A stretch of DNA of 64,000 bases from Antarcticirhabdus aurantiaca (GCF_009765365.1 NZ_VTOM01000018.1:1-64000); one strand, 5' to 3'; counted from the first letter of the stretch, positions 1-8,931 are shown. Notes: generated by a model not told the origin, from the sequence alone. Program-made: numbers and translations.

Positions 1-96
1 CCTTCTGCCCGACCCGGGCCTCGTCCTGGAACCAGAGCGCGATGCGCTTGTCCGGGTGAGCCGCGCGCGCCGCCCTCAGGGCTTGGGCGAGCCCCC
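1..96 (-). CDS. IS630 transposase, catalytic part in -1 frame (partial)
   Basis: In the frame -1 to the upstream transposase ORF the strand reads LAQALRAARAAHPDKR and then ALWFQDEARVGQK, the start of the DDE (RNase H-like) domain; the D of FQDEARVG is the first catalytic aspartate. It has no start codon of its own near the junction, so it is probably made by -1 frameshifting at the A6G5 run (92-102). The rest lies outside the window, so intactness cannot be judged. Confidence 0.7.
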
Positions 97-582
97 TTTT
101 TTGAAGCGCTCCTGCGCCTTCTCGTCCTTGCGCGGATGGGAAGGGCGAGCCTTCTGGCGCGAGAAGCCGTTGGCGCGCAGGATGCGCGACAGGCTGGCGG
201 GATGCAGCCGCTTGCCAAAGCGTGCCTCGATCAGCTCGCAAAGGGTCGGCAGCGTCCAGGACGACAGCCCGTCCTGATCCGGATCGGGACCGCGGAAGAT
301 CGCGGCGGCTAGGCTGGCCTGTTCGCCCTCGCTGAGCCTTGGCTTCGGATGCCCCTTAGGTCGATCGCGAAGGCCAGCGGGTCCTTCGGCGTTGTAGCGC
401 ACGACCCAGTCCCGAAGGGTCTGCCGGTCCATGCCAGCCGCTTCCGCCGCCTGCGCCCGGCTCATCCCCGACAGCGCGTTCGCCAGAGCGTGGAGGCGCG
501 AGGCCACGCGCCCGTTCGTTTCGCGCCGCGCCAATCGCCTCAGTTCGGCCACCGAACGATCGGTCCTGATCTCCAACGCCAT
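76..582 (-). CDS. IS630 transposase, N-terminal ORF (helix-turn-helix)
   Basis: This 168-residue ORF is the DNA-binding half of an IS630 transposase. After the start MALEIRTDRS it shows the family's helix-turn-helix (residues about 30-60, with AAGMDRQTLRDWVVRYN), the GLRDRPKG linker and a second winged-helix region ending in RANGFSRQKARPSHPRKDE. It ends in QERFKKGGSPKP just after a run of six A and five G on the coding strand (bases 92-102). A shift to the -1 frame there reads on without a stop into the catalytic domain. An in-frame start at 633 is possible, but the family-like N-terminus begins at 582. Confidence 0.8.
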   Translation of the reverse strand: MALEIRTDRSVAELRRLARRETNGRVASRLHALANALSGMSRAQAAEAAGMDRQTLRDWVVRYNAEGPAGLRDRPKGHPKPRLSEGEQASLAAAIFRGPDPDQDGLSSWTLPTLCELIEARFGKRLHPASLSRILRANGFSRQKARPSHPRKDEKAQERFKKGGSPKP

Positions 583-666
583 CCCGAGCCTCCTTTCGAA
601 ACTCAGGAAAGCACCTTCACCCTTCGACGCCAAATCACGCCCGAGTCAGTTCATCCGCTCGGCGGT

Positions 667-1077
667 ATAATTTCCAACGGAGTAACTGAAGATAGGATAC
701 GACGCTCACTTCCTACGCCGGGAAATGCTGCTGCGATAGCCATGTACAAGGACATCGCTGATCGAGGCCCGCTGCATCATATGATCGGGGCCGGATGCGT
801 GGAAAAATTCTACAGCGAAATATGTCCGAGTATATTTACTGCATACACTGAGTTGTACGGGTTCCGACCATCAGACGTACGGACATACGAGTTGCATGGC
901 CCTATGGATCAGGAGCATGCGCGACGGGCATTACAAGTTGCTGGAAGTTCCGTTCCGAGTGAGATGGAGGTAGAGATCGGAGTTGCCGTTCGGGACGCAT
1001 TTGTTGCGACGAGCTTGCATTATGATGGCATGCTTCAGGCAGCGACAGGTGAGATCAAGTATTGGGATGGAAAATGA
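667..1077 (+). pseudogene. 5'-truncated haem-oxygenase-like di-iron oxidase (TenA/PqqC-like fold)
   Basis: The open frame downstream of the IS encodes about 135 residues of what looks like the C-terminal half of an iron-containing redox enzyme of the haem-oxygenase-like fold. The clearest signal is the helix TYELHGPMDQEHARRAL, which has the E-x2-H-x3-D-x3-H spacing of metal-binding helices in this group, preceded by PLHHMIGAGCVEKFY. Full-length relatives are about 210-250 residues and need ligands from an N-terminal helix that is absent here. The first ATG is at 742, leaving 111 residues. The stop overlaps the next start (ATGA at 1074), so the two genes were translationally coupled. I call it a pseudogene because of the IS, although a short product from 742 is possible. 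Confidence 0.55.
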
Positions 1078-1634
1078 AAGGATATATTTATAAACTCTAT
1101 AGCGGGGCGGATATCTCGTTGGGCTGGAAGTTCAATGATCCGATATTCGGGGATGTTTCTACCTTAGGTGCCTGCGTGCCAAATATTAGAGAGCATGTTG
1201 AGGTGGGTGATTGGGTCTTCGCACTGAGCGGACGCGTTCCAGACAAGGTCCCTTACATAGTTGGTGGCTTCAAAGTTGACGAGAAAATTGATGCTCTGGA
1301 GGCGCATGCTCGTTTCCCCGATTACAGATTGGTACAAGATGAGAATGGCCATATAGCTGGAAATATAATTGTGAATGCGGATGGCGAGCACCATCCTTTG
1401 GATGATCATTCAAACTTCGAGCGCCGGCGATCTAATTACTTGGTCGGTCGAGAAAGTGTATATGCTCGAAACGCTGAGCAAGCGGAAAAAATGCGATCTC
1501 GAACACACAACATAATCGAGAATGTCTTCGAAAAAAAGGCGAATAGGGCTTTTGATATCGTTGGACGGTGGAGACGAGTGGATGCGGCTCAAATTCAGAC
1601 GATGATTCGTGAAATGAAAAGAGCATTGGGGTAG
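1074..1634 (+). CDS. Nmad2-like (nucleotide-modification-associated, PUA-like) protein
   Basis: This 186-residue protein starts at the ATG that overlaps the upstream stop. Its N-terminal half reads MKGYIYKLYSGAD, then GDVSTLGACVPNIREHVEVG and DWVFALSGRV, then YIVGGFKVDEKI. That pattern (conserved T-L-A-x-C-x-P-x-I-R, a short loop, then V-G-D-W) resembles Nmad2-type domains, a PUA/EVE-like group predicted to accompany DNA or RNA base modification. A second block, HPLDDHSNFERRRSNYLVG, matches the later part of that domain. The basic helical tail (about 135-186) may contact nucleic acid. The gene sits in the AT-rich patch between the oxidase fragment and an HTH-peptidase gene two bases downstream. 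The family call is from memory of motif layout; the function is unknown. Confidence 0.5.
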   Translation: MKGYIYKLYSGADISLGWKFNDPIFGDVSTLGACVPNIREHVEVGDWVFALSGRVPDKVPYIVGGFKVDEKIDALEAHARFPDYRLVQDENGHIAGNIIVNADGEHHPLDDHSNFERRRSNYLVGRESVYARNAEQAEKMRSRTHNIIENVFEKKANRAFDIVGRWRRVDAAQIQTMIREMKRALG

Positions 1635-1636
1635 TA

Positions 1637-2752
1637 GTGTCGGCTCTCGCGACATATTTGGCGTTGCGCAATATCAGCGTTGACAAGCTCGCTGAGAAGT
1701 CGGGCTTGTCAATGCAGCGGTGTGCTGAGCTGGAGGGAGGTGGCGACCCGACTATCACGGAGGTAGTGGCAATAGCACGAGGATTGCAAATCGCTCCTCG
1801 TGACTTGATTGTTGCACCTGATGCGGCTGCATCCGATCAAACCCGTCTGCGCTGTAATTTCAATTACTCTAACGAGCTTCTAGCGGTCAGTGAATACGGC
1901 TACATTTTCGAAAGAATGCGCATATTAGCACAGCACTCGATTTTGATCAGCGGCGCTCCGAAGTTCTCTAATCTTCCGAAGCGGCGAGATGCGGCGGAAG
2001 CGCTCGCTACGATAGTCCGCAGGCAGTTTCTTGCTGTGGAAGATGCCCAGCCGCTGCTTAATCTCGATTGTATACTCTACGATACGCTCGGCGTTGGCCT
2101 CATAGTGGGCTCATTCAGAAGCATAGATGGTCTCTCATTTAGAAATGAAGGCAAGGCGCTAGTCTTTCTGTCGCTGCGCAATAACATGCGTATGCTTTTT
2201 ACCTTAGCGCATGAGCTTGCTCATTTGCTTTCAGATCTCACGGGTGAAGTAAGTGAAGTTTGGTTGGATCAGGATGTTCTAAGAGCGACTCGATCCAATA
2301 CAAAGGAAGAGCGTTTTGCGAATGAGTTTGCCGCTGCTCTGCTGATTCCGAGAATTGGAGTAGTTCACGAAATTAGGGATTACAGAACAGAGAACCCAGG
2401 GGCTCCAGAGAGTTTAACAGCTCCTGAAATACTCAGGATTGCTCGAAAATTTGGAGTTAGCTTTTACGTCGCTGGACGCCGTCTAGAATCGTTGGAGCTA
2501 TTGCCGAAAGGCGGGGCTGCGAAATTAAACGAATACATCAAGCAGAAATTTGGCTCCCCGGAAAAGTATGCGACACATCTAGGTCTTGGGAGTAGGCCGG
2601 ATAAGTCATGGCTTTTAGTTCCAAATAAGATGATCAATGATATGAAGCCGTATATCGAGAGAGGTCTTTGTTCATCTGAGGAGGCGGCTTACGCATTGGG
2701 TTTGAGAGTTGAGGCTTTATTGGGCGAGCATGCTGGGCGATATCATCATTGA
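1637..2752 (+). CDS. HTH-domain ImmA/IrrE-family metallopeptidase (M78-like)
   Basis: The 371-residue product begins with GTG two bases after the previous stop. Residues 1-60 form an XRE-type helix-turn-helix (VDKLAEKSGLSMQRCAELE). The central part is a zinc peptidase: HELAH (residues 192-196, inside TLAHELAHLLSDL) supplies two histidines and the catalytic glutamate, and EERFANEFAAALLIP about 30 residues later supplies the third ligand. Such fused regulators cleave or hold repressors or antitoxins in phage, conjugative-element and toxin-antitoxin settings. The C-terminal 100 residues resemble a second helical DNA-binding or partner-binding segment. The last 23 bases overlap the PIN gene, so the pair is translationally coupled and probably functions together, with this protein as the likely antitoxin/regulator. 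Confidence 0.8.
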   Translation: MSALATYLALRNISVDKLAEKSGLSMQRCAELEGGGDPTITEVVAIARGLQIAPRDLIVAPDAAASDQTRLRCNFNYSNELLAVSEYGYIFERMRILAQHSILISGAPKFSNLPKRRDAAEALATIVRRQFLAVEDAQPLLNLDCILYDTLGVGLIVGSFRSIDGLSFRNEGKALVFLSLRNNMRMLFTLAHELAHLLSDLTGEVSEVWLDQDVLRATRSNTKEERFANEFAAALLIPRIGVVHEIRDYRTENPGAPESLTAPEILRIARKFGVSFYVAGRRLESLELLPKGGAAKLNEYIKQKFGSPEKYATHLGLGSRPDKSWLLVPNKMINDMKPYIERGLCSSEEAAYALGLRVEALLGEHAGRYHH

Positions 2753-3227
2753 TTCCTGTGCATTGATCAATATCGGGAATGCATCGGTCTGCGACCGCAT
2801 CTTTGCAAGCGGTGCATATAGGCTGCACATCCAGGGATTGGTGAGATTGGAGTCGTTATCTTTCGAGCCTCAAATCGCAGAACTTCTCCAGCGGAATCTC
2901 CTACAAGAGTTCGATGGTTCGTTGATAACGGCGAGCCAAGTTGCCGCCATATCTCAGAAATATAGGATAGGAGTTGGTGAGGCTGAGTGCATCCTTATTG
3001 CACGGCAAGCCTCATTCGGAATTCTTATCGACGATAAGAAGGCTCGCAAAGCTGCGTCGAAGGAGGGTGTTACAGGAGAGATCACAGGAACGCTTGGTCT
3101 TCTTTGTAAGTGTATCGATTGTGGAGCATTGACTGCCGCGGAGGCGATTTCCTGTTTGAAGGAAATGAGAGACGCAGGCGGATTTCTTCCTCAGTTCGAT
3201 TTTTCGTCAAGAAAGATCATCGCTTAG
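2730..3227 (+). CDS. PIN-domain-like nuclease (DUF3368 type), probable toxin
   Basis: The 165-residue protein is read from the ATG at 2730, which gives the normal PIN N-terminus MLGDIIIDSCALINIGN; a TTG at 2709 would add seven residues. Acidic positions expected of a PIN active site are present: D8 in IIDSC, the GVGEAE motif near residue 85 and the DDKKAR motif near 103. DUF3368 proteins are VapC-like RNases often paired with small or HTH antitoxins. It overlaps the HTH-ImmA gene and ends eight bases from the convergent end of uvrB, which marks the right edge of the AT-rich patch. Toxicity is inferred from the family and pairing. Confidence 0.75.
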   Translation: MLGDIIIDSCALINIGNASVCDRIFASGAYRLHIQGLVRLESLSFEPQIAELLQRNLLQEFDGSLITASQVAAISQKYRIGVGEAECILIARQASFGILIDDKKARKAASKEGVTGEITGTLGLLCKCIDCGALTAAEAISCLKEMRDAGGFLPQFDFSSRKIIA

Positions 3228-3235
3228 CACCATCC

Positions 3236-6200
3236 CTAACGCCCCGGCCGTCCCGTCTTCGAAGGCCGCCGCTTCCGCTTCGACGTCTCCGCCGGGTCCT
3301 CGTATGAGCCCAGCCCGACCTTCTCGCGCCTGACCGGCTTGGCGTCGTCGGCGCCGCTCGGCTTTTCGGTGCGGCGGACGGTCATTTCGTCGAGGGTGTT
3401 CTTGCGGAAGAGGGAGGGGCGGTCGGGCGTCGGCGTGTCGGTGCCGGGGCCCATGTCGTCGAGCGAGGGGCGCTGGAAGTAGGAGGGGGCGTCGTCGGAC
3501 TCGCCGCGCAGGCGCGAGGCGATGGGCTCGCCGCCGGGGCCGAAGACGGGATTGCGGTGGTTGGCGGCCGGGGCGTCCGCGCCCGGCGCCGGGGCGGGGG
3601 GCACGAAGGCCGGGCCGCGCGGGGCGAGGGGCTCGCCGCGGGGGCCGAAGCGGCTGTTGGCCTGGGCGGGCTTCTTGCCGCGGCCGCGGCCCTTGGCGGC
3701 GGGGGCGCCGGAGGGATAGGCCGAGGGGCCGTCCTCCATGAAGGCCTCGACGTCGAGGTCGCGGGCGAGGGGATCGGCGGCGGCGGCGAGCTCGGTCGCC
3801 TGGAGGCGGCGGATCTCGTCGCGCAGGCGCGCGGCCTTCTCGAAGTCGAGATCGGCGGCGGCGTCCCGCATCTGCTTTTCCATGTGCTCCAGGTGCGCCT
3901 TGAGGTTGGCGCCGACCATGGCGCCTTCCGCCGCGAGCGGCCCGGCATCGACCCGGACGTGGTCCTTCTCGTAGTAGGAATCGAGGATGTCGGCGATCTT
4001 GGCCTTCACGCTCTGCGGCGTGATGCCGTTCGCCTGGTTGTAAGCCTCCTGCTTCTCGCGGCGCCGGTTGGTCTCGGCGATGGCCCGCTCCATCGAGCCG
4101 GTGGTGTGGTCGGCATAGAGGATGACGCGGCCGTCGACGTTGCGCGCGGCGCGGCCGATGGTCTGGATGAGCGAGGTTTCCGAACGGAGGAAGCCTTCCT
4201 TGTCGGCGTCGAGGATGGCGACGAGGCCGCATTCCGGGATGTCCAGGCCCTCGCGCAGGAGGTTGATGCCGACGAGCACGTCGAAGGCGCCGAGGCGGAG
4301 ATCCCGGATGATCTCGATGCGCTCCAGCGTGTCGATGTCGGAGTGCATGTAGCGCACGCGCACGCCCTGCTCGTGGAGATACTCCGTGAGGTCCTCGGCC
4401 ATGCGCTTGGTGAGAACGGTGGCGAGGACGCGGTAGCCCTTGGCGACGGTCTCGCGGATCTCGCCGAGGAGGTCGTCGACCTGGGCTCTGGCGGGGCGGA
4501 TCTCGACGGGCGGGTCGGTGAGGCCGGTCGGGCGGATGACCTGCTCGGCGAAGACGCCGCCGGCCTCGTTCATCTCCCAGGGGCCGGGGGTGGCCGAGAC
4601 CGCGACGGTCTGCGGGCGCATGGCGTTCCACTCCTCGAAGCGAAGCGGGCGGTTGTCCATGCAGGAGGGCAGGCGGAAGCCGTATTCGGCGAGCGTCGCC
4701 TTGCGGCGGAAGTCGCCGCGATACATGGCGCCGATCTGCGGCACGGTGACGTGGCTCTCGTCGATGAAGACGAGGGCGTTGTCGGGCAGGTATTCGAAGA
4801 GGGTGGGCGGCGGGTGGCCGGGCTGGCGGCCGGTGAGGTAGCGCGAATAGTTCTCGATGCCGTTGCAGGAGCCGGTGGCCTCGATCATCTCGACGTCGAA
4901 GCCGACGCGCTGCTCCAGCCTCTGCGCCTCCAGGAGGCGGCCGGCGCGGGTCAGCTCGTCGAGGCGCTGGCGCAGCTCCGCCTTGATGGACTTGACCGCC
5001 TGCTGGAGCGTCGGGCGGGGCGTGACGTAGTGCGAGTTGGCGTAGATCTTTACCGACTTCAGGTCGTCGGTCTTCTTGCCGGTGAGCGGGTCGAACTCCT
5101 GGATCGCCTCGATCTCGTCGCCGAAGAGCGAGATGCGCCAGGCGCGGTCCTCCAGGTGGGCGGGGAAGATCTCGATCGTGTCGCCCCGGACGCGGAAGGA
5201 GCCGCGCGTGAAGTCCATGTCGCGGCGCTTGTACTGCTGGGCGACGAGGTCGGCGAGGAGCTGGCGCTGGTCGAGCCGGTCGCCGACGGCCATCTTGAAG
5301 GTCATGGCGGTATAGGTCTCGACCGAGCCGATACCGTAGATGCAGGACACCGAGGCGACGATGATGCAGTCGTCGCGCTCGAGGAGGGCGCGCGTGGCGG
5401 CGTGGCGCATGCGGTCGATCTGCTCGTTGATCGAGGACTCCTTCTCGATGAAGGTGTCCGAGCGCGGCACGTAGGCCTCGGGCTGGTAGTAGTCGTAGTA
5501 GGAGACGAAGTACTCGACCGCGTTGTCGGGGAAGAAGTTCTTGAACTCCCCGTAGAGCTGGGCGGCGAGCGTCTTGTTGGGCGCGAGGATCAGGGCCGGG
5601 CGCTGGGTGCGCTCGATGACGTTGGCAACCGTGAAGGTCTTGCCCGAGCCGGTGACGCCGAGAAGCACCTGCGTCTGGTCGTGATCCTCGGTGATGCCCG
5701 AGACGAGGTCACGAATAGCGGTGGGCTGGTCGCCGCGGGGCGTGTAGTCCGAGGCGATGCGGAAGGGCACGCCGCCTTCCGACTTCTCGGGCCGGGCGGG
5801 GCGGTGGGGGACCCAGATCTCGCCGTTCTTGAGGAGCGGGTTGCCCTCGGAGATCAGCCGGGTCAGCGCCTCGACGGTGGCGGTGACGCCGCCGGGCGGC
5901 AGGGCGCCGGCGTCCTCGAGGGCGATGTTCAGGCCGGAGACGGGGTTGAGGCCGGCGGCAGCGCGGGCCTTCGGGTCGGTGGCCGCGCCGATCGAGGTGC
6001 CGCGGGACGTGCGGTTCTTCGGCGCGTCGGCAGGGGCGGCGGGCTTCTTCGCCTTCTTCGGGGGCGCTGCGGCCTTGCGCTCGGCCTCTTCCTCCAGGCT
6101 CTGGGCGATCGAGTCGGCCCAGCCGGAGAAGGGGCCGCCGAGGCTGCCGGCGGGCTCGCCCTCGAAGGACGCCTGCGGCGCCTCGCCGAAGCCGGGATGC

Positions 6201-6274
6201 AGCCGCTCGGCCGCGTCGTGATAATCGAGCACCGGCGAACGGCGCGGCTTGGACGTCTTCTTGCTCTCGGCCAT
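3236..6274 (-). CDS. uvrB: UvrABC excinuclease subunit B with long N- and C-terminal extensions
   Basis: UvrB is the damage-verifying helicase-like subunit of nucleotide excision repair. The recognisable core starts near residue 170 ([17 protein letters not shown]) with Walker A GVTGSGKT (about 206-213), the beta-hairpin [12 protein letters not shown], the Walker B box [23 protein letters not shown] and [10 protein letters not shown] UvrC-binding UVR helix pair follows ([20 protein letters not shown]). At 1012 residues it exceeds the usual 670-720: about 170 residues rich in K, A and P precede the core and roughly 140 disordered residues follow. The start at [12 protein letters not shown] was chosen because upstream in-frame sequence is arginine/proline noise overlapping the next gene. 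Long tails of this kind occur in Rhizobiales. Confidence 0.97.
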   Translation of the reverse strand: MAESKKTSKPRRSPVLDYHDAAERLHPGFGEAPQASFEGEPAGSLGGPFSGWADSIAQSLEEEAERKAAAPPKKAKKPAAPADAPKNRTSRGTSIGAATDPKARAAAGLNPVSGLNIALEDAGALPPGGVTATVEALTRLISEGNPLLKNGEIWVPHRPARPEKSEGGVPFRIASDYTPRGDQPTAIRDLVSGITEDHDQTQVLLGVTGSGKTFTVANVIERTQRPALILAPNKTLAAQLYGEFKNFFPDNAVEYFVSYYDYYQPEAYVPRSDTFIEKESSINEQIDRMRHAATRALLERDDCIIVASVSCIYGIGSVETYTAMTFKMAVGDRLDQRQLLADLVAQQYKRRDMDFTRGSFRVRGDTIEIFPAHLEDRAWRISLFGDEIEAIQEFDPLTGKKTDDLKSVKIYANSHYVTPRPTLQQAVKSIKAELRQRLDELTRAGRLLEAQRLEQRVGFDVEMIEATGSCNGIENYSRYLTGRQPGHPPPTLFEYLPDNALVFIDESHVTVPQIGAMYRGDFRRKATLAEYGFRLPSCMDNRPLRFEEWNAMRPQTVAVSATPGPWEMNEAGGVFAEQVIRPTGLTDPPVEIRPARAQVDDLLGEIRETVAKGYRVLATVLTKRMAEDLTEYLHEQGVRVRYMHSDIDTLERIEIIRDLRLGAFDVLVGINLLREGLDIPECGLVAILDADKEGFLRSETSLIQTIGRAARNVDGRVILYADHTTGSMERAIAETNRRREKQEAYNQANGITPQSVKAKIADILDSYYEKDHVRVDAGPLAAEGAMVGANLKAHLEHMEKQMRDAAADLDFEKAARLRDEIRRLQATELAAAADPLARDLDVEAFMEDGPSAYPSGAPAAKGRGRGKKPAQANSRFGPRGEPLAPRGPAFVPPAPAPGADAPAANHRNPVFGPGGEPIASRLRGESDDAPSYFQRPSLDDMGPGTDTPTPDRPSLFRKNTLDEMTVRRTEKPSGADDAKPVRREKVGLGSYEDPAETSKRKRRPSKTGRPGR

Positions 6275-6348
6275 GGCCGGAATATGGGCGAAAGCCCAGG
6301 CGAAAAGAAGGGCAAAACGCGAACGTTTCGCCCTTCCCTGAGCTCTCC

Positions 6349-7176
6349 TCAGCGGGCCGGCCGGATCTCGTCGACCTCGATGGTCTGGCCCTGCTGGCAG
6401 ACGGAGTAGTCCGTGAGGACGCCGGTGACGGTGACGATGTCGCCGGGATGGAAGCGGCCGAGGCGGCCGGACAGCGAGAAGAGGCCGTTGCGGGCGCGCA
6501 GCGTCGGGCACTCCGCGCCCTCGTTGGTGAGGACGCCGGAGACCGTGATCTCCTCGCCGCCGATGTCGGGCTCGTCGACCCGGAACTCGGACGAGGCGTA
6601 GGAGCCGCGGTCGCCCTGCGCCTCGACGATCCAGCGCTCGCCGGGGCGGGCGCGGCTCGGGATGTCGATCTCGACGATCGTCGCGCGGCCGGGCGGAACG
6701 CGGCCCTGGTACTGCGTCAGCTGGCGGCCGCGCGCCGGGCCGGCGGTGACGGTGACGGTCTCGCGCTGGCCGAAGCCCGACAGGCGGATCAAGGCCGTGC
6801 CGCCGGGCTCGATGGGCCCGCGGTCGATCGACAGGTTGGCGCGGTCCGAGCGCCGCGGCGGCGGCGGGGGCGGGGGCTCGCGCGGCGGGGGCGGGGCGGG
6901 CGTGAAGCCGCCGCCTCCGCCGCCGCCGATCGGGCGGGGCACGGACACGCTCTGGCCGACCTGGAGACGGTCGAAGTCGACGCGCGGATTGGCGTCGAGG
7001 ATCACCTCGGGCGGAACGCCGCAGCGCCGCGCGATGGCGTAGAGCGTGTCGCCGGGGCCGACGCGCACCTGCGCGGAGCAGTAGGCCTGCGCCTGCGCCG
7101 CGGGCGGGAAGCCTGCGGGCAGGACGGACAGGACCGCGGCGGCGGCCGCGACGAGACGGATCGATGTGTAGCGCAT
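6349..7176 (-). CDS. Exported LysM-domain protein
   Basis: The 275-residue protein has a signal peptide (about 1-29, cut near AQA), one LysM domain at 36-80 ([16 protein letters not shown] to QVGQSVSVP) that should bind peptidoglycan, then a Gly-Pro-rich linker (84-108). The remaining 165 residues look beta-rich. They contain an Ig-like stretch ([19 protein letters not shown]) and a C-terminal segment with two cysteines and repeated [20 protein letters not shown] phrases, suggesting an OB-like fold. It probably resides in the periplasm or outer cell wall. It diverges from the extensin-like gene across a 150-bp gap, another wall-associated protein. The specific role is unknown. Confidence 0.8.
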   Translation of the reverse strand: MRYTSIRLVAAAAAVLSVLPAGFPPAAQAQAYCSAQVRVGPGDTLYAIARRCGVPPEVILDANPRVDFDRLQVGQSVSVPRPIGGGGGGGFTPAPPPPREPPPPPPPRRSDRANLSIDRGPIEPGGTALIRLSGFGQRETVTVTAGPARGRQLTQYQGRVPPGRATIVEIDIPSRARPGERWIVEAQGDRGSYASSEFRVDEPDIGGEEITVSGVLTNEGAECPTLRARNGLFSLSGRLGRFHPGDIVTVTGVLTDYSVCQQGQTIEVDEIRPAR

Positions 7177-7326
7177 GCTGCGCGAGCCTCCCTGGCGCCC
7201 GCCGGCGGCGCGGCCCGGACGATGGACCGGTAGCCGGGCAAGGGCACGTTTACCGCGCGCTTACCACGCGAAGCTAGCCTGTCGCTATCCGCGGCGATCA
7301 ACCCGCGGGAACGGAAAGACCGTCCG

Positions 7327-8532
7327 ATGGTGTTGCGTTTTCTCGGATGGCGCCTCGCCGCGTCCGTCTGCCTCGCGGCAGCGGGCGCGGCGATCTGCGC
7401 GCCGGCCTCGGCCCAGGTGGCCTTCGCGCCCGAGGCGGCGCTGCCGGGCGGCGGCCAGCTCGTCTGGGGCGGCTCGGCGCCGCAGCTCGACGCGAGCGGC
7501 CAGCCGATCTACCGCCCGAGCGCGCCGCGCGCCGACGGCGCCGCCGACCCCGTGCCCCGCGCCGCCGTGCCGCAGGCTTCGGTGCCGCAGGACGGCGGGG
7601 CCGCAGCATCGAGCTTCGACCCCGGGCCGGAGCCGGCGCGCCTCGCGCCGCCGGAGCCGAGCGTCGACGATCTCTACCGCGACCTGATGGGCGGCGAGTC
7701 CTACCAGGAGCCGACCTTCGGGGAGCCCGAGGCGGCTCCGCAAGCCGCGCCCGCGCCGATTTCCGCGGCGCCCGCACCGATGGCGCCCGGCCGCGCCGTC
7801 GGCTCGCAGCCGATCTACGACGCGGCGCTGACGCCCCCGGCCGCCGATCCCTGGGCGGGGCTGCAGGACCTGTCGCCCGGGGTGTCGTCCGTGCCCGAGC
7901 ACGTCACGCGCGCCCCCCCGCCGCGGGCGCGGCCGGGCCGCGGCGAGCCGCGCGAGGACACGGGCCGCACGATCAGCGGCTACGCGCCGATGCCGCGCGG
8001 CGAGGCGCAGTGCCGCAAGATCCTGACGCAGCTCGGCGTCACCTTCACGGACGTCGAGCCGATCAACAAGAGCCGCTCCTGCGGCGTGCCCTATCCCGTG
8101 CGCGTGACGGGGGTCGCCGGCGACGTCGCCGTGAAGCCGGCCGCGACGCTGAACTGCATGGCCGCCGCGCGCCTGTCGCAGTGGGTGTCCCAGGAGGTGA
8201 AGCCGGCGGCGCGCTGGAAGCTCTGGACGCGCCCGACCGCGCTCGTGAACGCCTCATCCTACCGCTGCTCGCGCATTGCCGGCTCGCGCACGGTCAGCGA
8301 ACACGCGACGGGCAACGCCGTCGACATCGCCGGCTTCAAGATGGCCAACGGCGACACGATCCGCGTCGAGCCGAAGGGGTTCTTCGATTTTTCGGAGAAG
8401 AGCTTCCAGAACATGGTGCGCCTTTCGGCCTGCGAGTATTTCGGCACGGTGCTCGGGCCGGGCTACAACCGGGCGCACAACGACCACTTCCACCTCGACC
8501 TGAAGGAGCGGCGCCGCACGGTCTGCAAGTGA
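7327..8532 (+). CDS. Extensin-like C-terminal domain protein, exported
   Basis: A signal peptide (about 1-29, cut near ASA) and a 190-residue Pro/Ala-rich low-complexity region precede an extensin-like C-terminal domain (about 222-401). This domain has four-cysteine spacing and the SEHATGNAVDIAGF and NRAHNDHFHLDL motifs; the latter resemble the metal-binding H-x-D and H-x-H sites of D-Ala-D-Ala peptidase-like folds. Proteins of this family are common in Rhizobiales and may act on or bind the cell wall, but no activity is firmly established. It diverges from the LysM gene. Confidence 0.85.
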   Translation: MVLRFLGWRLAASVCLAAAGAAICAPASAQVAFAPEAALPGGGQLVWGGSAPQLDASGQPIYRPSAPRADGAADPVPRAAVPQASVPQDGGAAASSFDPGPEPARLAPPEPSVDDLYRDLMGGESYQEPTFGEPEAAPQAAPAPISAAPAPMAPGRAVGSQPIYDAALTPPAADPWAGLQDLSPGVSSVPEHVTRAPPPRARPGRGEPREDTGRTISGYAPMPRGEAQCRKILTQLGVTFTDVEPINKSRSCGVPYPVRVTGVAGDVAVKPAATLNCMAAARLSQWVSQEVKPAARWKLWTRPTALVNASSYRCSRIAGSRTVSEHATGNAVDIAGFKMANGDTIRVEPKGFFDFSEKSFQNMVRLSACEYFGTVLGPGYNRAHNDHFHLDLKERRRTVCK

Positions 8533-8670
8533 GGCGGTCGCGGCGCAGGTCGATGCACCGCCGCCACGGCGCCTTCGCAATCGTCGTCTCCGCCCGGACG
8601 TGAATGGCCGGCGCAGGTTCCGCCGGCTAGGGTGAATAAGGCGCGGCCGAGCGCCTTCAGGACACGTTAC

Positions 8671-8931
8671 ATGCTCTCGCCCTCGATCGAATGGATCGGC
8701 GCCCTTGCCGCCGTGATCACCACGCTTTGCTGGATTCCGCAGATCCTGGCCTTGGCGCGCACCCGCCAGACATCGGGCATCTCGCTCGCCACCAACGCCC
8801 TCCTGGCGAGCGGCGTCGCGCTCTGGCTGATCTACGGCCTCGCCATCGCCTCGGCGCCGGTGATCCTCGCCAACGGCTCGACGCTCCTGCTGATCCTGGT
8901 GATCGTCGGCTTCAAGCTGCGCTACGGGTGA
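8671..8931 (+). CDS. SemiSWEET-type sugar transporter (three-helix PQ-loop protein)
   Basis: The 86-residue membrane protein has three hydrophobic segments and the family signature CWIPQILALARTRQTSGIS, containing the PQ motif after helix 1. SemiSWEETs dimerise to make a small sugar channel or transporter in the inner membrane. The ATG at 8671 gives the standard length; an earlier in-frame GTG at 8632 would add 13 polar residues. The later residues SGVALWLIYGLAIAS form helix 2-3. It stands alone between the extensin-like gene and a convergent methyltransferase. The substrate cannot be read from sequence. Confidence 0.88.
   Translation: MLSPSIEWIGALAAVITTLCWIPQILALARTRQTSGISLATNALLASGVALWLIYGLAIASAPVILANGSTLLLILVIVGFKLRYG

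Larger units (their letters stand above)
1..666 (-). mobile_element. IS630-family insertion sequence, partial (runs off left edge)
   Basis: The left end carries a minus-strand IS630-type transposase split over two reading frames, with the catalytic half continuing beyond base 1. The element's upstream end probably lies between about 640 and 667, where high-GC sequence gives way abruptly to AT-richer DNA. IS630 elements insert at TA, and TA dinucleotides occur at 666-667 and 668-669, so the boundary given is an inference. The second terminal repeat is outside the window, so inverted repeats could not be matched. It appears to have inserted into, or deleted the front of, the oxidase-like gene that follows. 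Confidence 0.75.

Noticed and set aside
6275-6348. GAAC near the uvrB start as an alphaproteobacterial SOS box
   Set aside because: Only one GTTC/GAAC half is present; the second half seven bases away is missing, so LexA control is not supported.
3557-6409. Very long plus-strand open frame opposite uvrB
   Set aside because: It is a shadow produced by high-GC codon bias on the opposite strand; the protein is Gly/Ala/Val/Arg noise and uvrB is unmistakable.
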